Assembly: GCA_024195585.1 (NCBI GenBank)
Contig: SWBL01000162.1
Location: 1 to 64,000 of the forward strand
Source: Aureobasidium sp. EXF-3400
Taxonomy: Eukaryota; Ascomycota; Dothideomycetes; Dothideales; Saccotheciaceae
Direction of reading: 5' to 3'
DNA: 64,000 bases
Below are positions 1-11,388 of the stretch, in pieces. The notes beneath the pieces are model-generated. The model was not told the origin of the DNA. It did no database searches and saw nothing but the letters and a program-made list of their open reading frames with translations. Each line of letters starts with the position of its first letter. Position 1 is the first letter of the stretch. The position numbers and the translations under genes are program-made.

Positions 1-1148
1 GCCTTGTCTTTCTTTTCCGTCTCGGCGGCGTCTTCGAGGGCGACGTCGAACATGTCGTCTTCGTTTGCGTTGCCAATGTCTTCGCCCTTTCTCTCTGTTG
101 GTTCGGATGTGGTTAGCCTCGTGTTTTTTTGTGATATGTAGAAGTGGTGGATGGAAATGCTTACTTCTCTTGAGAAGCTGGATCTTGTCCAGAGTATCCT
201 TCTTCTCGCGACTTCTCTCTTGCAGCTTGGCGACTTGGACCTGCTTTCCAAACTTCTTGAGATCTCTCTGTCTTCGTGCTTCGGCAGAGGCCTTTTTGCT
301 CGCCGCCTCGTCGATCAACTTGCTCTTGATCTTGCCCATGTGTTCGTCGCTCTTGACCATCTCGGCAAAGTAGTCTGCAGGACGAGAGAAGGGAACACCT
401 TCTTTCTTGAGGAGAGCACGAGCCTTGGTGACAGCATCCAGGGATTGCTTGTAGAAGGCAAGTTCACGGTTGAGGTCGTCATCGATGTCGGGGATCTCGG
501 TGGGGGCGTCGCTGACAATGGTTTGGTTCTCGGAGAAGGGAAGCTTGGAGGAGAGAGCAAAGGACTTTACGGCGCGTAGAAGGGCGGCGGTGTTGTTGAT
601 GGTGAGGCGTTGGTGTGGGATGATGTCGCCCTTGTCCTCCGAAGCCACGGATTCCAGATCTGAGAGCGCAATGTCATCGTCTTCCTCGTCGTCGTCTTCC
701 TCTTCATCCTCGTCTAGCTCGGCGCTTCCGTTGATGTCGTCCTCTGAATCAGATTCGTCCTCGGAATCGTCCTCGACCAGTCTTGCAATGTTTTTCTAGA
801 GCAGGGAGTCAGCATCACAATGCACAGCATACACAAGTAGTAGCGCGACAAACATACAGCATGTGTCTTATCCTCATCATCAGTCTCCCACTCCTCTTCC
901 TCATCTTCCTCTTGCTCAACCTTTGCGCGCTTTGCGCCCTTCTTGTCCTTGTTTCCAGCAGCAGCACCCGACACAGTCTCCTCGGCCTCCTTTATCGCAT
1001 CCTCAAGCACAGCCTCATCTTCCTGATCCTCAACTCTCGATCTCTTTCTCTTCTCGGCGGCTTTTTGCTGTTTCTTTTGACGTTCGAGTTTGTGGTCGAC
1101 GCCCTTTTCGCGGTCCAGCGCAGCTAGCAATTTGCTTCCTTTTGCCAT
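1..1148 (-). CDS. EBP2: rRNA-processing protein EBP2 (3' end cut by window edge)
   Basis: Nucleolar factor of the EBP2 family, needed for 27S pre-rRNA processing and 60S subunit assembly. Exons on the minus strand: 1148..858, 795..165 and 94..<1; introns of 62 and 70 bp with GT..AG ends. The first ATG of the frame with a basic MAKGSKLLAAL start is at 1148. The product begins with a Lys-rich coiled stretch, then a long acidic Asp/Glu/Ser block, then the conserved EBP2 core (LNRELAFYKQSLDAV, GVPFSRPADYFAEMVKSDEHM, KFGKQVQVAKLQERSREKK). Without the second intron the tail loses similarity; with it the family signature DDMFDVALEDA appears in frame, which supports that splice. The C-terminal basic tail lies outside the window. 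Divergent from the HSBP1-like gene, 271 bp apart. Confidence 0.93.
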
Positions 1149-1419
1149 TGTTTTTGTGATTATGTATATGTGTGTGGTGAAGAAAAAGTGGTTGATTCGC
1201 AAAGCTGCTCGGGGAACTTTTTTCTTTGGAACGAGAGAAGTCTCGAAAGATCGGACAGGGCAAAACGCCGCAAAATGTGGGGAAGGAAAGGTCCATATTT
1301 GTGCCATCTGCATAACTAAGAGCTTCGCGCGTGCATAAAACCAAGATCTCCAAAGCCATCACCCTGATTGCCTTGCATGCAGGATAATCCACATCCTCTA
1401 ACATCGCCCCCAATCTCAA

Positions 1420-1841
1420 ATGTCTTCTGAGCTCCAAACAGAAAAAGACGTCAACCTCGACATGGCAGACCTCAACATCAACAAAGACCACGAGACCACC
1501 GAAGCATCGAATGTAAACACTTCCCAGAAATCAATAAGATCTCAATGGCAATGATACAGCTTACTGACGCTGGCACCATAGACACCAGACACTTCCTCTT
1601 CCGAGGATCTGGCTACTGTAGTCGATGACCTTTTGAATCAACTATCTACAAAGTTCACAAACATTTCTTCGGATCTGCTTACAAAGAGTGAGTGCCCCAT
1701 CTATCAAACATCATCTTGCAAAGGACAATATACACTAATACCATGTTCAAAACAGTGGATGAAATGTCCAGACGTCTCGACAACCTCGAAGCTTCTATTC
1801 AAGCATCATCTGCCAGATCCCAAGACGAAGAGTCAAATTGA
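1420..1841 (+). CDS. heat shock factor-binding protein 1 (HSBP1)-like small coiled-coil protein
   Basis: Three exons, 1420..1512, 1582..1687 and 1756..1841, give a protein of 94 residues. The first 31-residue exon is acidic and variable. The rest is an HSBP1-type helix: a DLATVVDDLLNQLSTKFTNI segment followed by SSDLLTKMDEMSRRLDNLEA, with the hydrophobic heptads of the trimeric coiled coil. Family members bind the trimerisation domain of heat shock factor; some have been linked to the WASH complex. Introns are 69 and 68 bp; the first donor (GTAAAC) is weak but phase and similarity agree. None of the single unspliced frames shows the whole protein. Convergent with the RFTS-domain gene. Confidence 0.8.
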
Positions 1842-2123
1842 ATGATTTCGTTTTTGTTTGTTGTTTACAGAAAGTACATTATACCCCCTTACAAACCTCG
1901 CATAAGTAGCATCGAGGCTCAAGATTGAGAATGCTTATAGAAATTGGAGCCAATTTTTTCACTCTTCTGGTCTGTCTATATCTGCATCTGCACCCAATCA
2001 AAATCTGTCCTTGTCGCAACTCTCGTGGTATCATTGCAAAGCATCATAAAGGTCCCCCTTCGCCCAAGTCAAAACGCCAAATGAATCAAGCTCCCCAATT
2101 CCCAAGTACAAAATCTCAACTCA

Positions 2124-3720
2124 TCAATAACGTTGAGTGATAGGTGGCGGCAACTTGCTTGATGCTGCCATTCCTCTAACCTTGTCCATCAGCCTATTTA
2201 CAGGCAAATAAGGCGCCTCCATGCGCCGTACCAATTGAACCCTCTCGTCATGGTCAAAGTCATGAGTTTGTGAGTGTCTCTTGATCAAGATCTGGGAGCT
2301 CGGCTCCGAGGCGGCGTACGTTTTGTGCATACAGCCATCCACAGGACAATGCCAAACATCGCCGTTATTGGCTGCGTCTTGCAGACGGAACGGTAAAGAA
2401 GCTTCTCGCGTCTCTGTCTTGTTTCCATCATCGTCCGAGTCTTCGGCTGTGTCCTCAGTCTGTTTATCGCTGGATTCCGTGTCGTTTGAAGGACTGTCGA
2501 TCGACATGGCTTCTGGTTCGGATTCGGGTAGAATTGATGCTGTCTTGTTCTGCAAGGCAGAAGGAGATTCCATCGAAGCGTTACTCGCTCGTGTAGCAAA
2601 TTTGCTGGGTCTTGGTCTCAGAGCCGACTTTCCTTTGCCCTTTCCTCCAGTTCTGGGAATCTCATCGCTGCTGGAAGAAATGTCCTGATCAACGTGGCTT
2701 TCTGCCTGGCTGGTTGTTGACATAACCTCAGGAATTTGTTCTACTTCGGGGGTCTTGTCGAGCTCCATGGACAAGGACTCGACAGTCACGGTCGATTGTG
2801 ATCTGGTAGACCTCGTCGAGCGGCCTGAGCGGATGGAGATGGTAGACTTTGGTGTTGCGCTGCGTTGTTTGGCGGTCGCCTTTTTTCTTCTCGAGCTTGC
2901 GGTTGAGGGAGCAGGGGATTGTGTGCCGCTCTTTTGTGATGACGATTTTGATCGTGGTGGTTTGATTCTCGACTGGACAAGAAGAAAGTCATCCTGATGC
3001 TTGGGTTAGCTATAGCTTTGTAGAAAGGGGTGACCTGACTTACAGGAAACGTGACCTGGAACCACGTGTACAGAGGAACACGGTGCCACTGCAATCCCTC
3101 CTTGTTGGTCAACATAGATGCGATCAGGAAATGCCTATGCTTAGTAAACATTTCGGCGACATCTGTGACATTTTTGCTTCCTTCGAGGGCTGCCTCGCTG
3201 CACTAGAATCACAAGTCAATAGCAATTCGAGATGTCGAATCAGAAGGCGTACCTTTCGGAAGAAATAAGGAGCGGGTAGATCGGCATACTTGCGCAAAGC
3301 TTTGTAGCTGTCGGCCATAAAGTACAGCAACTTGAGAGCCTGGGTCATGTCGCTGTACATTTCCCTGTAGGCTCTATTTGGCTTGATTGTGAACCAGCCG
3401 GCCTTTCCAGCAGCCCATATGTCCAGGGAACCATCACCATACTCGCCATACGAGAATTCTTTGATGTCCGTGAGCTCAATGTGAAGGGCACGATGTACAG
3501 AGTTATCCAGCCAGGAGTCGATGTTGCGAGAATTGGGTGATTCAAGTTTTCCGGTGATAGAGAGCGGACGATAGTGACCAGCATGCAGTAGGCTCACAGG
3601 GGTTCTGGTCGGGTCTTCTGGGTCGAATACAAAGGCTTGCTTGAGTTCGAATTCAGGCCAGTCGTCGGAGTTTAGTTGCGAAGGGTCGCGTGGCCGTAGT
3701 ATAGACGTCTCGTTGCTCAT
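2124..3720 (-). CDS. RFTS-domain and C2H2 protein, Raf2/DIM-7-like
   Basis: Exons 3720..3253, 3202..3044 and 2993..2124 (phase 0 junctions) encode 498 residues. Residues about 10-205 resemble the replication-foci targeting sequence (RFTS) fold seen in DNMT1 and in fungal Raf2: DWPEFELKQAFVFDPED near the start, then SGEYGDGS-type and WFTIKP segments and a helical end. The middle (about 210-420) is Ser/Arg/Lys-rich and disordered. Near 425-460 is a single Cys2-His2-like finger (WHCPVDGCMHKTY, then RHSQTHD). RFTS plus a C-terminal zinc finger is the architecture of S. pombe Raf2 and Neurospora DIM-7, subunits of the CUL4-DDB1 complex that directs H3K9 methylation; that role here is inference. 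An upstream in-frame ATG at 3786 exists; 3720 was chosen because it is closer to the conserved domain. Confidence 0.7.
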
Positions 3721-4014
3721 GTTTGTATCAATGTGCTGGTAGATGAGATGAACGGCATTTTCGAGACCGGAGGATGTATATAGCACTAGTATATCAGCAG
3801 TCCATCAAACTCGAGGAAGTCGCAAACCCTCGAAACGTCCAACTCGCGAAGAGCACGCGCGATCCCGCGTCACAGCTTTGCCAAGCCCGACCTTGGTGGA
3901 GAGTGGAGAGTGGAGAGCTGCTTGCCGACTTTTGAGAATAATTCATTCGTCTTCTCGCATCCACTCGGCACTCTGCAGATGGCAAAGAGTTTCATCTGGA
4001 GGTCAATCAAAATC

Positions 4015-5245
4015 ATGAGTGAACCTACTCCCGTCATCGAGGGCGTCTTTGGTACACTATCATCACACAGCTTCACACTTGTCAATTAGCTGACACAGTT
4101 CCTCTTTAGCCGTTCACAAGCCAATCGCAGTCTCCTCCGCCCAAGCTCTCCGCGATCTCCAAAAACACTTGAACCCCTCCAAAACATTCGCTCCCTGGAT
4201 CCAGGCTGAAAAGAATAAGCGCGACGCCGACGCTGCCAGGAACTTCGGCAAGCGTTCGCGCAAAAACAGACAACCCGTTCAAGTCAAGCTCGGTCATGGC
4301 GGAACCCTCGATCCTCTGGCTACTGGCGTGCTGGTCGTAGGAGTCGGCAGTGGCACTAAGAAGCTGCAAGGTTTCCTCGACTGCACAAAGGTGTACGAGA
4401 CTGTTGTTGTCTTTGGCGCTGCGAGTGATACCTACGACACTGAGGGCAAGGTGGTTAAGAGAGCTCCTTACCAGCACATTACCAAGAACATGGTCGAGGA
4501 AGCCCTTCAAAAGTTCCGCGGCGATATCATGCAGCGACCTCCTATTTTCTCTGCTCTGAGAGTTCAGGGCAAGAGACTTTACGAATACGCCAGAGAAGGC
4601 AAGGAAGTTCCTGTCGAGATTCAAGAACGACCCGTCACTGTATCGCAACTGGACATGATCGAATGGTTGGAGCCTGGCACACACAAGTACAATTGGCCCG
4701 AGAAGGAGGCCGAAGAAGAGGAGAAGAAGGCCGTGGACAAGCTATTGCCGCAAGTCGCTGAGACTCAAGCTACTGCTGGTCAGGAAGCACAACCTGACAC
4801 CGAAGACTTGAAGAGAAAAAGAGAGGGTTCAGATGGACCTGAGGCTAAGAAGATGAAGAGCGATGGAGCAGAGGCAGCGGATCAAGCACCGACAGTCGAC
4901 ACAGATGCAGTGGCAGAAGAGAGGAAACCATGTCCAGCACCGGCAGCCCGTATAAGAATGACCGTCTCGTCAGGCTTCTACGTCCGCAGTCTATGTCATG
5001 ATCTAGGTGCAGCAGTAGGCTCGCTCGGACTTATGGCCGCATTGGAAAGATCGCGCCAAGGTGAGTTCGAGCTGGGCAGAAACGTGCTCGAATTTGAGGA
5101 TTTGGAGAAGGGTGAGGACGTCTGGGGCCCGAAGCTTACAGACCTGTTGGCACAATGGGAGAAGGATCATCCTGAGGGACAGAGCGGCCATACCCGCATA
5201 CCAGCTAAGAGACAAGGCTCGCCTGCTCCTGCTGCAGATCAATAA
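4015..5245 (+). CDS. PUS4: tRNA pseudouridine-55 synthase (TruB/Pus4 family)
   Basis: Exons 4015..4051 and 4110..5245; 390 residues. Makes pseudouridine 55 in the T-loop of nuclear and mitochondrial tRNAs. The short first exon encodes MSEPTPVIEGVF; the split codon restores the conserved AVHKPIAVSS start of the TruB fold. The catalytic motif is GHGGTLDPLATGVLVVGVG, with the nucleophile Asp at about residue 80. RPPIFSALRVQGKRLYEYAR and the SGFYVRSLCHDLGAAVGS segment are also TruB hallmarks. A Lys/Glu-rich insertion of about 80 residues (4690-4930) separates the two halves of the catalytic domain, as is common in fungal Pus4. The tail is short and basic. Divergent from the RFTS gene with 294 bp between starts. 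Confidence 0.95.
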
Positions 5246-5404
5246 CTTCGCAGAAACTCGTCGTCACTACCACCAGCATAGAAGACGTCGGGACAAAAGT
5301 GTTCATGACTAAAATAGATCTTATTTTGATACCCTGTGGCTTCTAATGACTAGCATGTTCTTTTTGTCGTAACTTCAGTAAAGCTCAATCGTAAACTCAA
5401 TCGT

Positions 5405-6547
5405 TTAGAGCTCCTCCTTGACGCTCTGGACCTTGGCAACAAACTTGCTGAGGATGTTGCTACGCTTGGTCAGATCGTCAACCTTCTCAGGAGCGAGACC
5501 GCCCTTCTTGAGGAGGTTGTTGAGTCTCTTAGACTCCTTCTCAACATAGCCAGGGTTCTGGGCGAGCTTATCGAAGACCTTGACGTAGTACTGAGCGTAA
5601 GTGTCCTTAATGTTCTCAGAGGCGGCCAGGATCTCCTTCTGGATGGTCTCGAGAACGCCACCGCTAGTGTACTGGGAAACGAAGGAGTCGAGAGCGGCAA
5701 TGGTGCCAGCAGTGATGTCAAGACCACCACCGACAGTACGGTGAGTACCGGCCTTCTCGTTGAGGTACTTGACAAGAGCGTCCTCGGAACGGCCACCCTC
5801 GTAGGCAATAGGCTCAGTAGAACCCTTGGGGAAGAACTTGATGGTAGGGTAACCCTTGATACCCTGCTTTTGGGCAGTGGCCTTTGCGTTCTCGGCTTCA
5901 GCGTCAACCTTGGCGACGAGGACGGTGGGTTCGTTGGCGTAGTCGTTGGCGAGCTTTTCCCAGATAGGAGCAAGGGTCTTGCAGTCTGCAAAGAAGTCAG
6001 CATACTTGCCCTGCTCAGAGAGTGGCATTCGCTGCTTACGTCCACACCAAGGGGCGGTGAAGGCAACAATGACATCCTTGTCACCGCCAATCTCAGTCTT
6101 GAAGGTCTGGTCGTTCAACATCTCGACATTGCTGGGAACAGCGGCCTTCTTCTTCTGCTTGAGGCCAGTCTTTTCGGAGATGAAGGCAGACAGACTCTCG
6201 AGGTCTCTGCCGCTGTTGTAGTCCTGAGGAGTGTCGCTCTTTCCATCGAACCACTTGAGGGTAGGGAAGCCTTGAACACCGAATCTGCGGCCGAGCTCCT
6301 TGTTCGCATCAGCATCAACCTTGGCGATGGTGACCTTGTCCTTTGCGAATTCGAACGAAGAAGCCAGCTCTTCGTAGACGGGAGCCAGGGTCTTGCAGTG
6401 GCCACACCATGGGGCAAAGAACTCGACCAGAGCAGGCTTTCCAGACTTGAGAACGATGTCGTCGAAGTTCTTGGGGATGAGGTCGATGACGGCCGAGGCG
6501 GCAGAAGTGCCAACCAGGGCGAGGGAAGCAATCAATCCGAATCTCAT
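5405..6547 (-). CDS. ER protein disulfide isomerase, TigA/ERp38 type
   Basis: Exons 6547..6040 and 5985..5405; 362 residues. Oxidises and isomerises disulfides in the ER lumen. A signal peptide (MRFGLIASLALVGTSAASA) precedes two thioredoxin domains, each with a CGHC active site (Cys48-Cys51 and Cys168-Cys171), then an all-helical ERp29c-like domain (about 270-355). The protein ends in KEEL, a KDEL-like retention signal. The 54-bp intron falls inside the second CGHC: the His codon is split C|AC. The intron has no in-frame stop, so unspliced mRNA still reads through. Convergent with PUS4. Confidence 0.95.
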   Translation of the reverse strand: MRFGLIASLALVGTSAASAVIDLIPKNFDDIVLKSGKPALVEFFAPWCGHCKTLAPVYEELASSFEFAKDKVTIAKVDADANKELGRRFGVQGFPTLKWFDGKSDTPQDYNSGRDLESLSAFISEKTGLKQKKKAAVPSNVEMLNDQTFKTEIGGDKDVIVAFTAPWCGRKQRMPLSEQGKYADFFADCKTLAPIWEKLANDYANEPTVLVAKVDAEAENAKATAQKQGIKGYPTIKFFPKGSTEPIAYEGGRSEDALVKYLNEKAGTHRTVGGGLDITAGTIAALDSFVSQYTSGGVLETIQKEILAASENIKDTYAQYYVKVFDKLAQNPGYVEKESKRLNNLLKKGGLAPEKVDDLTKRSNILSKFVAKVQSVKEEL

Positions 6548-7961
6548 GTTTGCGGTTTGTTGCTGTTGCTGTTCAACAGTTGATGGCAGCAGCTCGGATG
6601 ATGTCGAGTTTCAGGGTCGACCATGCATGCCGCCACCCGTTCTCCAGCTGAGTAAGCGCCTTCCCGAGTAACAGCCACATCTCAACTCCTTCCGACATCC
6701 GACATCCCTCAAGCCAAGCACTAGGGCAGCGTCTTCTACTTCTCTCTCCACAACTGCCAGCCTCTTTCTTTCTTGTTGCAATGACACTACTGTTGCAAAA
6801 GCCGTCTACCGATGGGTTTTGCAAAGATACTTTGTCTATACGAGAGGCCTACTTCTATCATCACGCCGAGCCGTCTTTCGACGACTCGCTGAACTCAACC
6901 TGTATGTTGGTGCATCGTTGGCTTTTTACAGATGCAGCACTGCCAAGTTAACTTCGAGTCTTCTCGTATTCACAGTGGCTTGTCCTACGTAATGCGTCTT
7001 CAAGCAACCAATGCATTATTGAAAAGTGTGGCCGAGATATTGATCGACCAACTGAGGGGCCGCTTGAGTATCATTTTCATGAACCTCAATATCACCACAA
7101 TCTCTATGCTTGACATCAACTAGAGAAACCACGACCATGAAGGGTCGACGAGGAACAAACAGAAACAGGTCGCACCTAGCTCCGGCTAGAAATCAACTGC
7201 CATAACATTTTCTAATGAACCCACAGCCAAGACTCGCTCCTCGGGAAGGCATGTCGATCTTTCTTTATATAGCAATATCCTAGGGCCGCCATCACCGCGT
7301 TTACAACTCCGGCCACAACACCACGAAAAGCCGGTGGATGCTTCCTACTTCTGATTGCGTTCGTCAGACACATGCCAGAAGTTCGCGAACCCCATGGGAA
7401 CAATTGTGAGACAACGTTGTCTACCCACCTCCATCTAACGTTATGTCGAATGCGTTACCGGTACTCGATTTGTGTTTGTCGCGCCTCGCCCATGGTGACC
7501 ATCAAACCCAGACTTTTTCTCCAACGGCTTCGTGCATGACGTGGTTAAAGAAATCCAGGTGAACCCCACTAAATCCAACCCTGGTCCCGGCCGCCAGCCC
7601 CTGATTTGAAGTCGAAGTTTTGCGTTTCAGGCAAGGTGAGCAGCAGACGATCAAAATCGATTGTTCAAAGCCTCCAAGATGATGGCGCTTTTAAAGTTGG
7701 CTTCGAAAATGCACGGTGAATCGTTGTTCACCTTTTTGAGTTCGCACGGCCGCTACAGGCCGCTGACCCAGCAATTCGTCAACCTGCGACAGCCACTTCC
7801 CTCCTCTTTTCTTTCATACTCTAATCACACCCCATTGTTTCTTGTTACGCTCTCGGAATACTGTCACCTTTTTGTGCTGTTGCTGGTTACCTCTCGTGCT
7901 GTCATGAGAGACTTGGTTTTGTAAAGATTCAACGTTCGGTCTGCCAAGACCTCAAGCCAGA
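6548..7961. other. 1.4-kb intergenic region without a supportable gene
   Basis: Lies between two divergent genes (PDI on the minus strand and the cell-surface protein on the plus strand). Only short overlapping frames occur, none with a family signature or a convincing spliced extension. The part next to 6548 is CA/GCTG-rich 5' UTR-like sequence; the part before 7962 is pyrimidine-rich, as expected of a promoter/5' leader. No tRNA or repeat was seen. Confidence 0.5.
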
Positions 7962-10900
7962 ATGTTTCCTAGTTCCGTGGCTTTCGTCGTGTTAACAGCC
8001 TTCCTCGCAAGATGTGAAGCCTGTAAGTGGCGGTTGGATCCTGTTTCGCTACTGTACATCCTAACACATATCTGCAGTAACCAATGGAAACCTCTCGGCG
8101 GTCAATCTCACTCCCAAGACAACATCAACCATTGTTGCTCCTGGCCTAGGTTCATACATTCTCGCTGCGCTAGGGCAAACACCCACATATACTAACACCA
8201 CAACGATTACTGCTGGATTGAACACTACTTCCTCTTCCATCAGTCCTTCGGTTGTATCAACACCAGCGCATAGCACTGTCTGCTATTACAATGGAGGCCG
8301 ATGCTGGGATGATGTCACCTACATCAGCCCAACAATAGCATCCACTGGTTCCGGCGCTGCGTATGCGACGTCGTGTTCTAATGCAATCTCCGCTTACAAT
8401 TCAGCTTCCAATTCCTGGGAGACCAAGCACAGCTACACATCGAATACGACCTATTTTGTCGGAGGAAGTTCATGGACCCAAATTACATACTACGCAAACG
8501 CCACTACTCTTTGCGATGGCCACGCACGTGTGAACTACTCGCCCGCAATCGCTACGGCAAGCAGTACCTTTCAGACTTCCAATACGCCAGCAGTACCTTC
8601 CACCGAGACGATCAGCGCGGGATGGATGTTCCCCATCTCTTCCGTCTCCTGCAGTGTCAACCCTTCTGATTGTGACGGGTTATGGCAAGCTTATAGTACT
8701 GCATCCTCGTCGTGGAATGCTGCCGCCAATGGTACCAGTGCGGTAGATGCCATCTTCCCAACCATTACGCCATCGCCCTCATTACCAGCTTGCATAAACT
8801 CCAGTCAGTCTATGTCGGATGATGCCTTCTCAAAAAGCTTCTATGGCTGCGGGTTGTGCACAATCTTTGGTGATGAGGTTGAGTTGATGTACTTTCCTGA
8901 AGCCACCACTGCGTCGCGTGACATGTGTGCTACCACCCCTGCCGCTAACCTGACAGCGTACGGCAGTGATGACGGTATGCCTTATACAAATGTTGACCCG
9001 TCAGCTACGGATAGTATGGGTACGCCTCTGGAAACTGCTGTCGTGGGAAAGCGCACATTCGTCCGGGATGGCCAAGCGTATATTTCGATCAAGAAGGTCT
9101 GGGCCGTGGATCGGTGCAGCAGTCAAATCGGTACGACCGTCACTGATGCTATACTCGCCTTGCCATCGGAAAAATTGTTGAGTTTGCGTTACTCTCAACC
9201 ACACTTCCAGTACTTCGTCACGACAGACAAAGTCACTGGATATCCTTTCAATTACGCCGATCTCAATTCACCAGTTCCCTACAGCGCTTGGAATGGACAG
9301 GCGATGTGTGAATACCCTGGAGACTATAGATGTAACGTCATCTACGAAAACCAGTATAATCCTCAACTGGCTATGCCTCCAGGCATTAGGAAGCTTGACC
9401 CGGCTTGGGAAGGTTGTCAGATGTGGTACGGAGGACTTTACGATCCACCTTATGCCCTCAAACCTGGAACTGCTGTTGAGACACCTACAGTCGCCTTTGG
9501 ACCAGCACCAACGACCACCACGTCGGCAGTAGAAGCTTCCAGTGCAGCTCCTACTACGCCCACGCCTACTGCTCTCCCAGACCACACTACAGACCGAGCA
9601 GGTTCTACTCAAGGACAGGAGAACAATGATGATGCTCGGCAAACTCAAGCTGCTAATACTGCAGGTCACAACCAGGATACTCAGAACACGCAAACACAAA
9701 ACGGTGCTCAGAACACCCAAGCTGCTCAGAACACCCAAGGTGGAAACCAGAATGACGATGGTGGTAATGGTCAGAGTAAAAACAATAACAATGATAACGG
9801 CCAGAGCTCTGAAGGAGGTCAAACCGCTCAAGGAGGTCAGACCCAAGTTGGAGCACAGAACACCCAAGGAGGTCAAAACACCCAAGGAGGTCAAAACACC
9901 CAAGGAGGTCAAAACACCCAAGGAGATCAAAACACTCAAGGAGATCAAAACACTCAAGGAGGTCAAACCACTCAAGGAGGTCAAACCACTCAGGGAGGAC
10001 AAAACACTCAGGGAGGACAAAACGCTCAGGGAGGACAAAATGCTCAGGGTGGTCAAAACACTCAGGGAGATCAAACCCAGATTGGAGCACAGAACACCCA
10101 AGGAGGACAATCGCAAAACGGAGGACAAGGCGATCAAGGTGGCCAGGGCCAGCACTGGAATCCAACACAAATTGCTGGCCAAGGCACCCAAGGTGGTCAG
10201 AGCAATCAAAATGCCAACACTGCGAATGGAGCACAGAATACTCAGGGCCCACAAGCACAAGACGGATCTTCGCAAGGCAGTTCGCCATCATCCGCCAAAC
10301 CTCATATCTACGTCTTCACGGCAAGTACTTTCACCTATACCGCCACCCATACGAACTCGGTTTACGTTTGTGGCACAAACACTCTGTCAGTTGGAGGACC
10401 CGCCGCAACACTTTCGGCCAATTGTGTTATTAGTGCAGGCTCAAATGGGCTAGTCGTTAACACCGAGGCTGCTACCATCACAAATCGTGCATCTGCAGTC
10501 ACTGCTCTGCCAGTAATCACCAAGGCTGTCGTTATTACGGTCGGGACCAAGGTCCAAACTTTGCCCCAAGAGTCATCAGGCGTAGTCGAACTTGGCTCGA
10601 CCAAACTGACACCTGGTGGCCCAGCAGCTACACTCGATGATGGATCTGTGGTCAGCGCTGACAGCGAAGGAGTCAAGGTTGGCTCTAGCATTGTCGAATA
10701 CTCAACTGTGGCGCCCGCATCTGCTGCTGCTTCTCCCAATGTCGTGGTGTTTGTCGTTGGTACCAAGACGGTCACCGCATCATGCCCGCCAGGATCGACC
10801 AACGAGGCTGTCATCGGATCCCATACACTAACTGCTGGTGGGCCTGTCCAGACACTCGAGGATGGTTCTCGCATCAGTCTCGCGTCAGGTGGTACTATCA

Positions 10901-11388
10901 TCGCCGATGGCACTTCCGCTGCTGCACTCGCGACTCCTGCATCTGCAATAGTGTTTACCGTCAATGGCAATGCCGTCACAGCATATCAAGCTGCTGATGT
11001 CTCCAGTGTCGCGACAATTGACGGTACAGTCATCTCCCAAAATGGTCCAGCTGCAACCTTGCCTAGTGGCGAGGTGGTCAGCATGGGCTCTAACGGGCTG
11101 GTCGTGCAGCAGGGCTCTACAACTGTGCCTGTGTCTGCTTTCAGCACGATACCTGGTGAAGATGATTCGTCACCTTCATTAAGTGCATCTGGATCTCGAT
11201 CTGGATCTGGCTTTACAAGCAACACTGCAGCGATTGGCTCGACAAAATCTGCACAACAAGACCAGGGTTCGCAGGCTGCAACCACCAGTAAATCAGGAGC
11301 TGTTTCCATCGTTCGGTGGTCCACTACGACAAGTTTAGTGACGACTGCTCTTCTCATCTCGCCCCTTCTCTTCGCCATATACTTATAG
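7962..11388 (+). CDS. large repeat-rich cell-surface protein with predicted GPI anchor
   Basis: Exons 7962..8022 and 8078..11388; 1123 residues. The first exon encodes a signal peptide (MFPSSVAFVVLTAFLARCEA). Residues about 25-520 are Ser/Thr- and Cys-containing with many N-x-S/T sequons, resembling a secreted domain I cannot name. Residues about 540-760 are extremely Gln/Asn/Gly/Thr-rich, built largely from GGQNTQ units. Residues about 765-1060 hold four degenerate copies of a module with the core [TS]xGGPAATL or similar. The end is Ser-rich then hydrophobic (VTTALLISPLLFAIYL), as in GPI-attachment signals. Likely wall-linked; function unknown. The frame start without splicing would be a non-ATG codon, so the intron is needed. 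Confidence 0.85.
9820..10130 (+). repeat. 18-bp coding minisatellite (GGQNTQ units)
   Basis: About 15 head-to-tail units of an 18-bp sequence close to GGAGGTCAAAACACCCAA, encoding GGQNTQ with variants (GDQNTQ, GGQTTQ, GGQNAQ). A slightly longer variant containing TQVGAQ or TQIGAQ flanks the array on both sides (near 9840 and 10075), which suggests an internal duplication. All units keep the reading frame of the cell-surface protein. Copy number probably varies among strains. Confidence 0.9.
10300..11130 (+). repeat. four degenerate about 85-residue modules in the surface protein
   Basis: Within the C-terminal half of the surface protein a module recurs: a beta-like start (VFTxxxxTxTA), a spacer, then a core such as LSVGGPAATL, LTPGGPAATL, LTAGGPVQTL or ISQNGPAATL, followed by xDGSVVS-like and GSNGLVV-like segments. 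The cores lie near 10390, 10610, 10840 and 11045. The copies are diverged at DNA level, so the duplication is old. Confidence 0.75.

Noticed and set aside
5741..6583. Plus-strand frame of 280 codons opposite the PDI gene
   Set aside because: Antisense shadow created by codon bias in the PDI gene; no domain, and the PDI frame is certain.
9268..10275. Long minus-strand open frame of 335 codons, Leu/Ser-rich, opposite the surface-protein repeats
   Set aside because: It is the mirror of the 18-bp repeat array, whose length is a multiple of three, so both strands and several frames stay open. The composition is only a translation of the repeat; the plus strand has a signal peptide, intron and GPI signal.
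9542..10453. Plus-strand frame of 303 codons rich in Lys/Glu/Val (KEVKTP repeats)
   Set aside because: Another frame of the same repeat array, overlapping the well-supported surface-protein frame.
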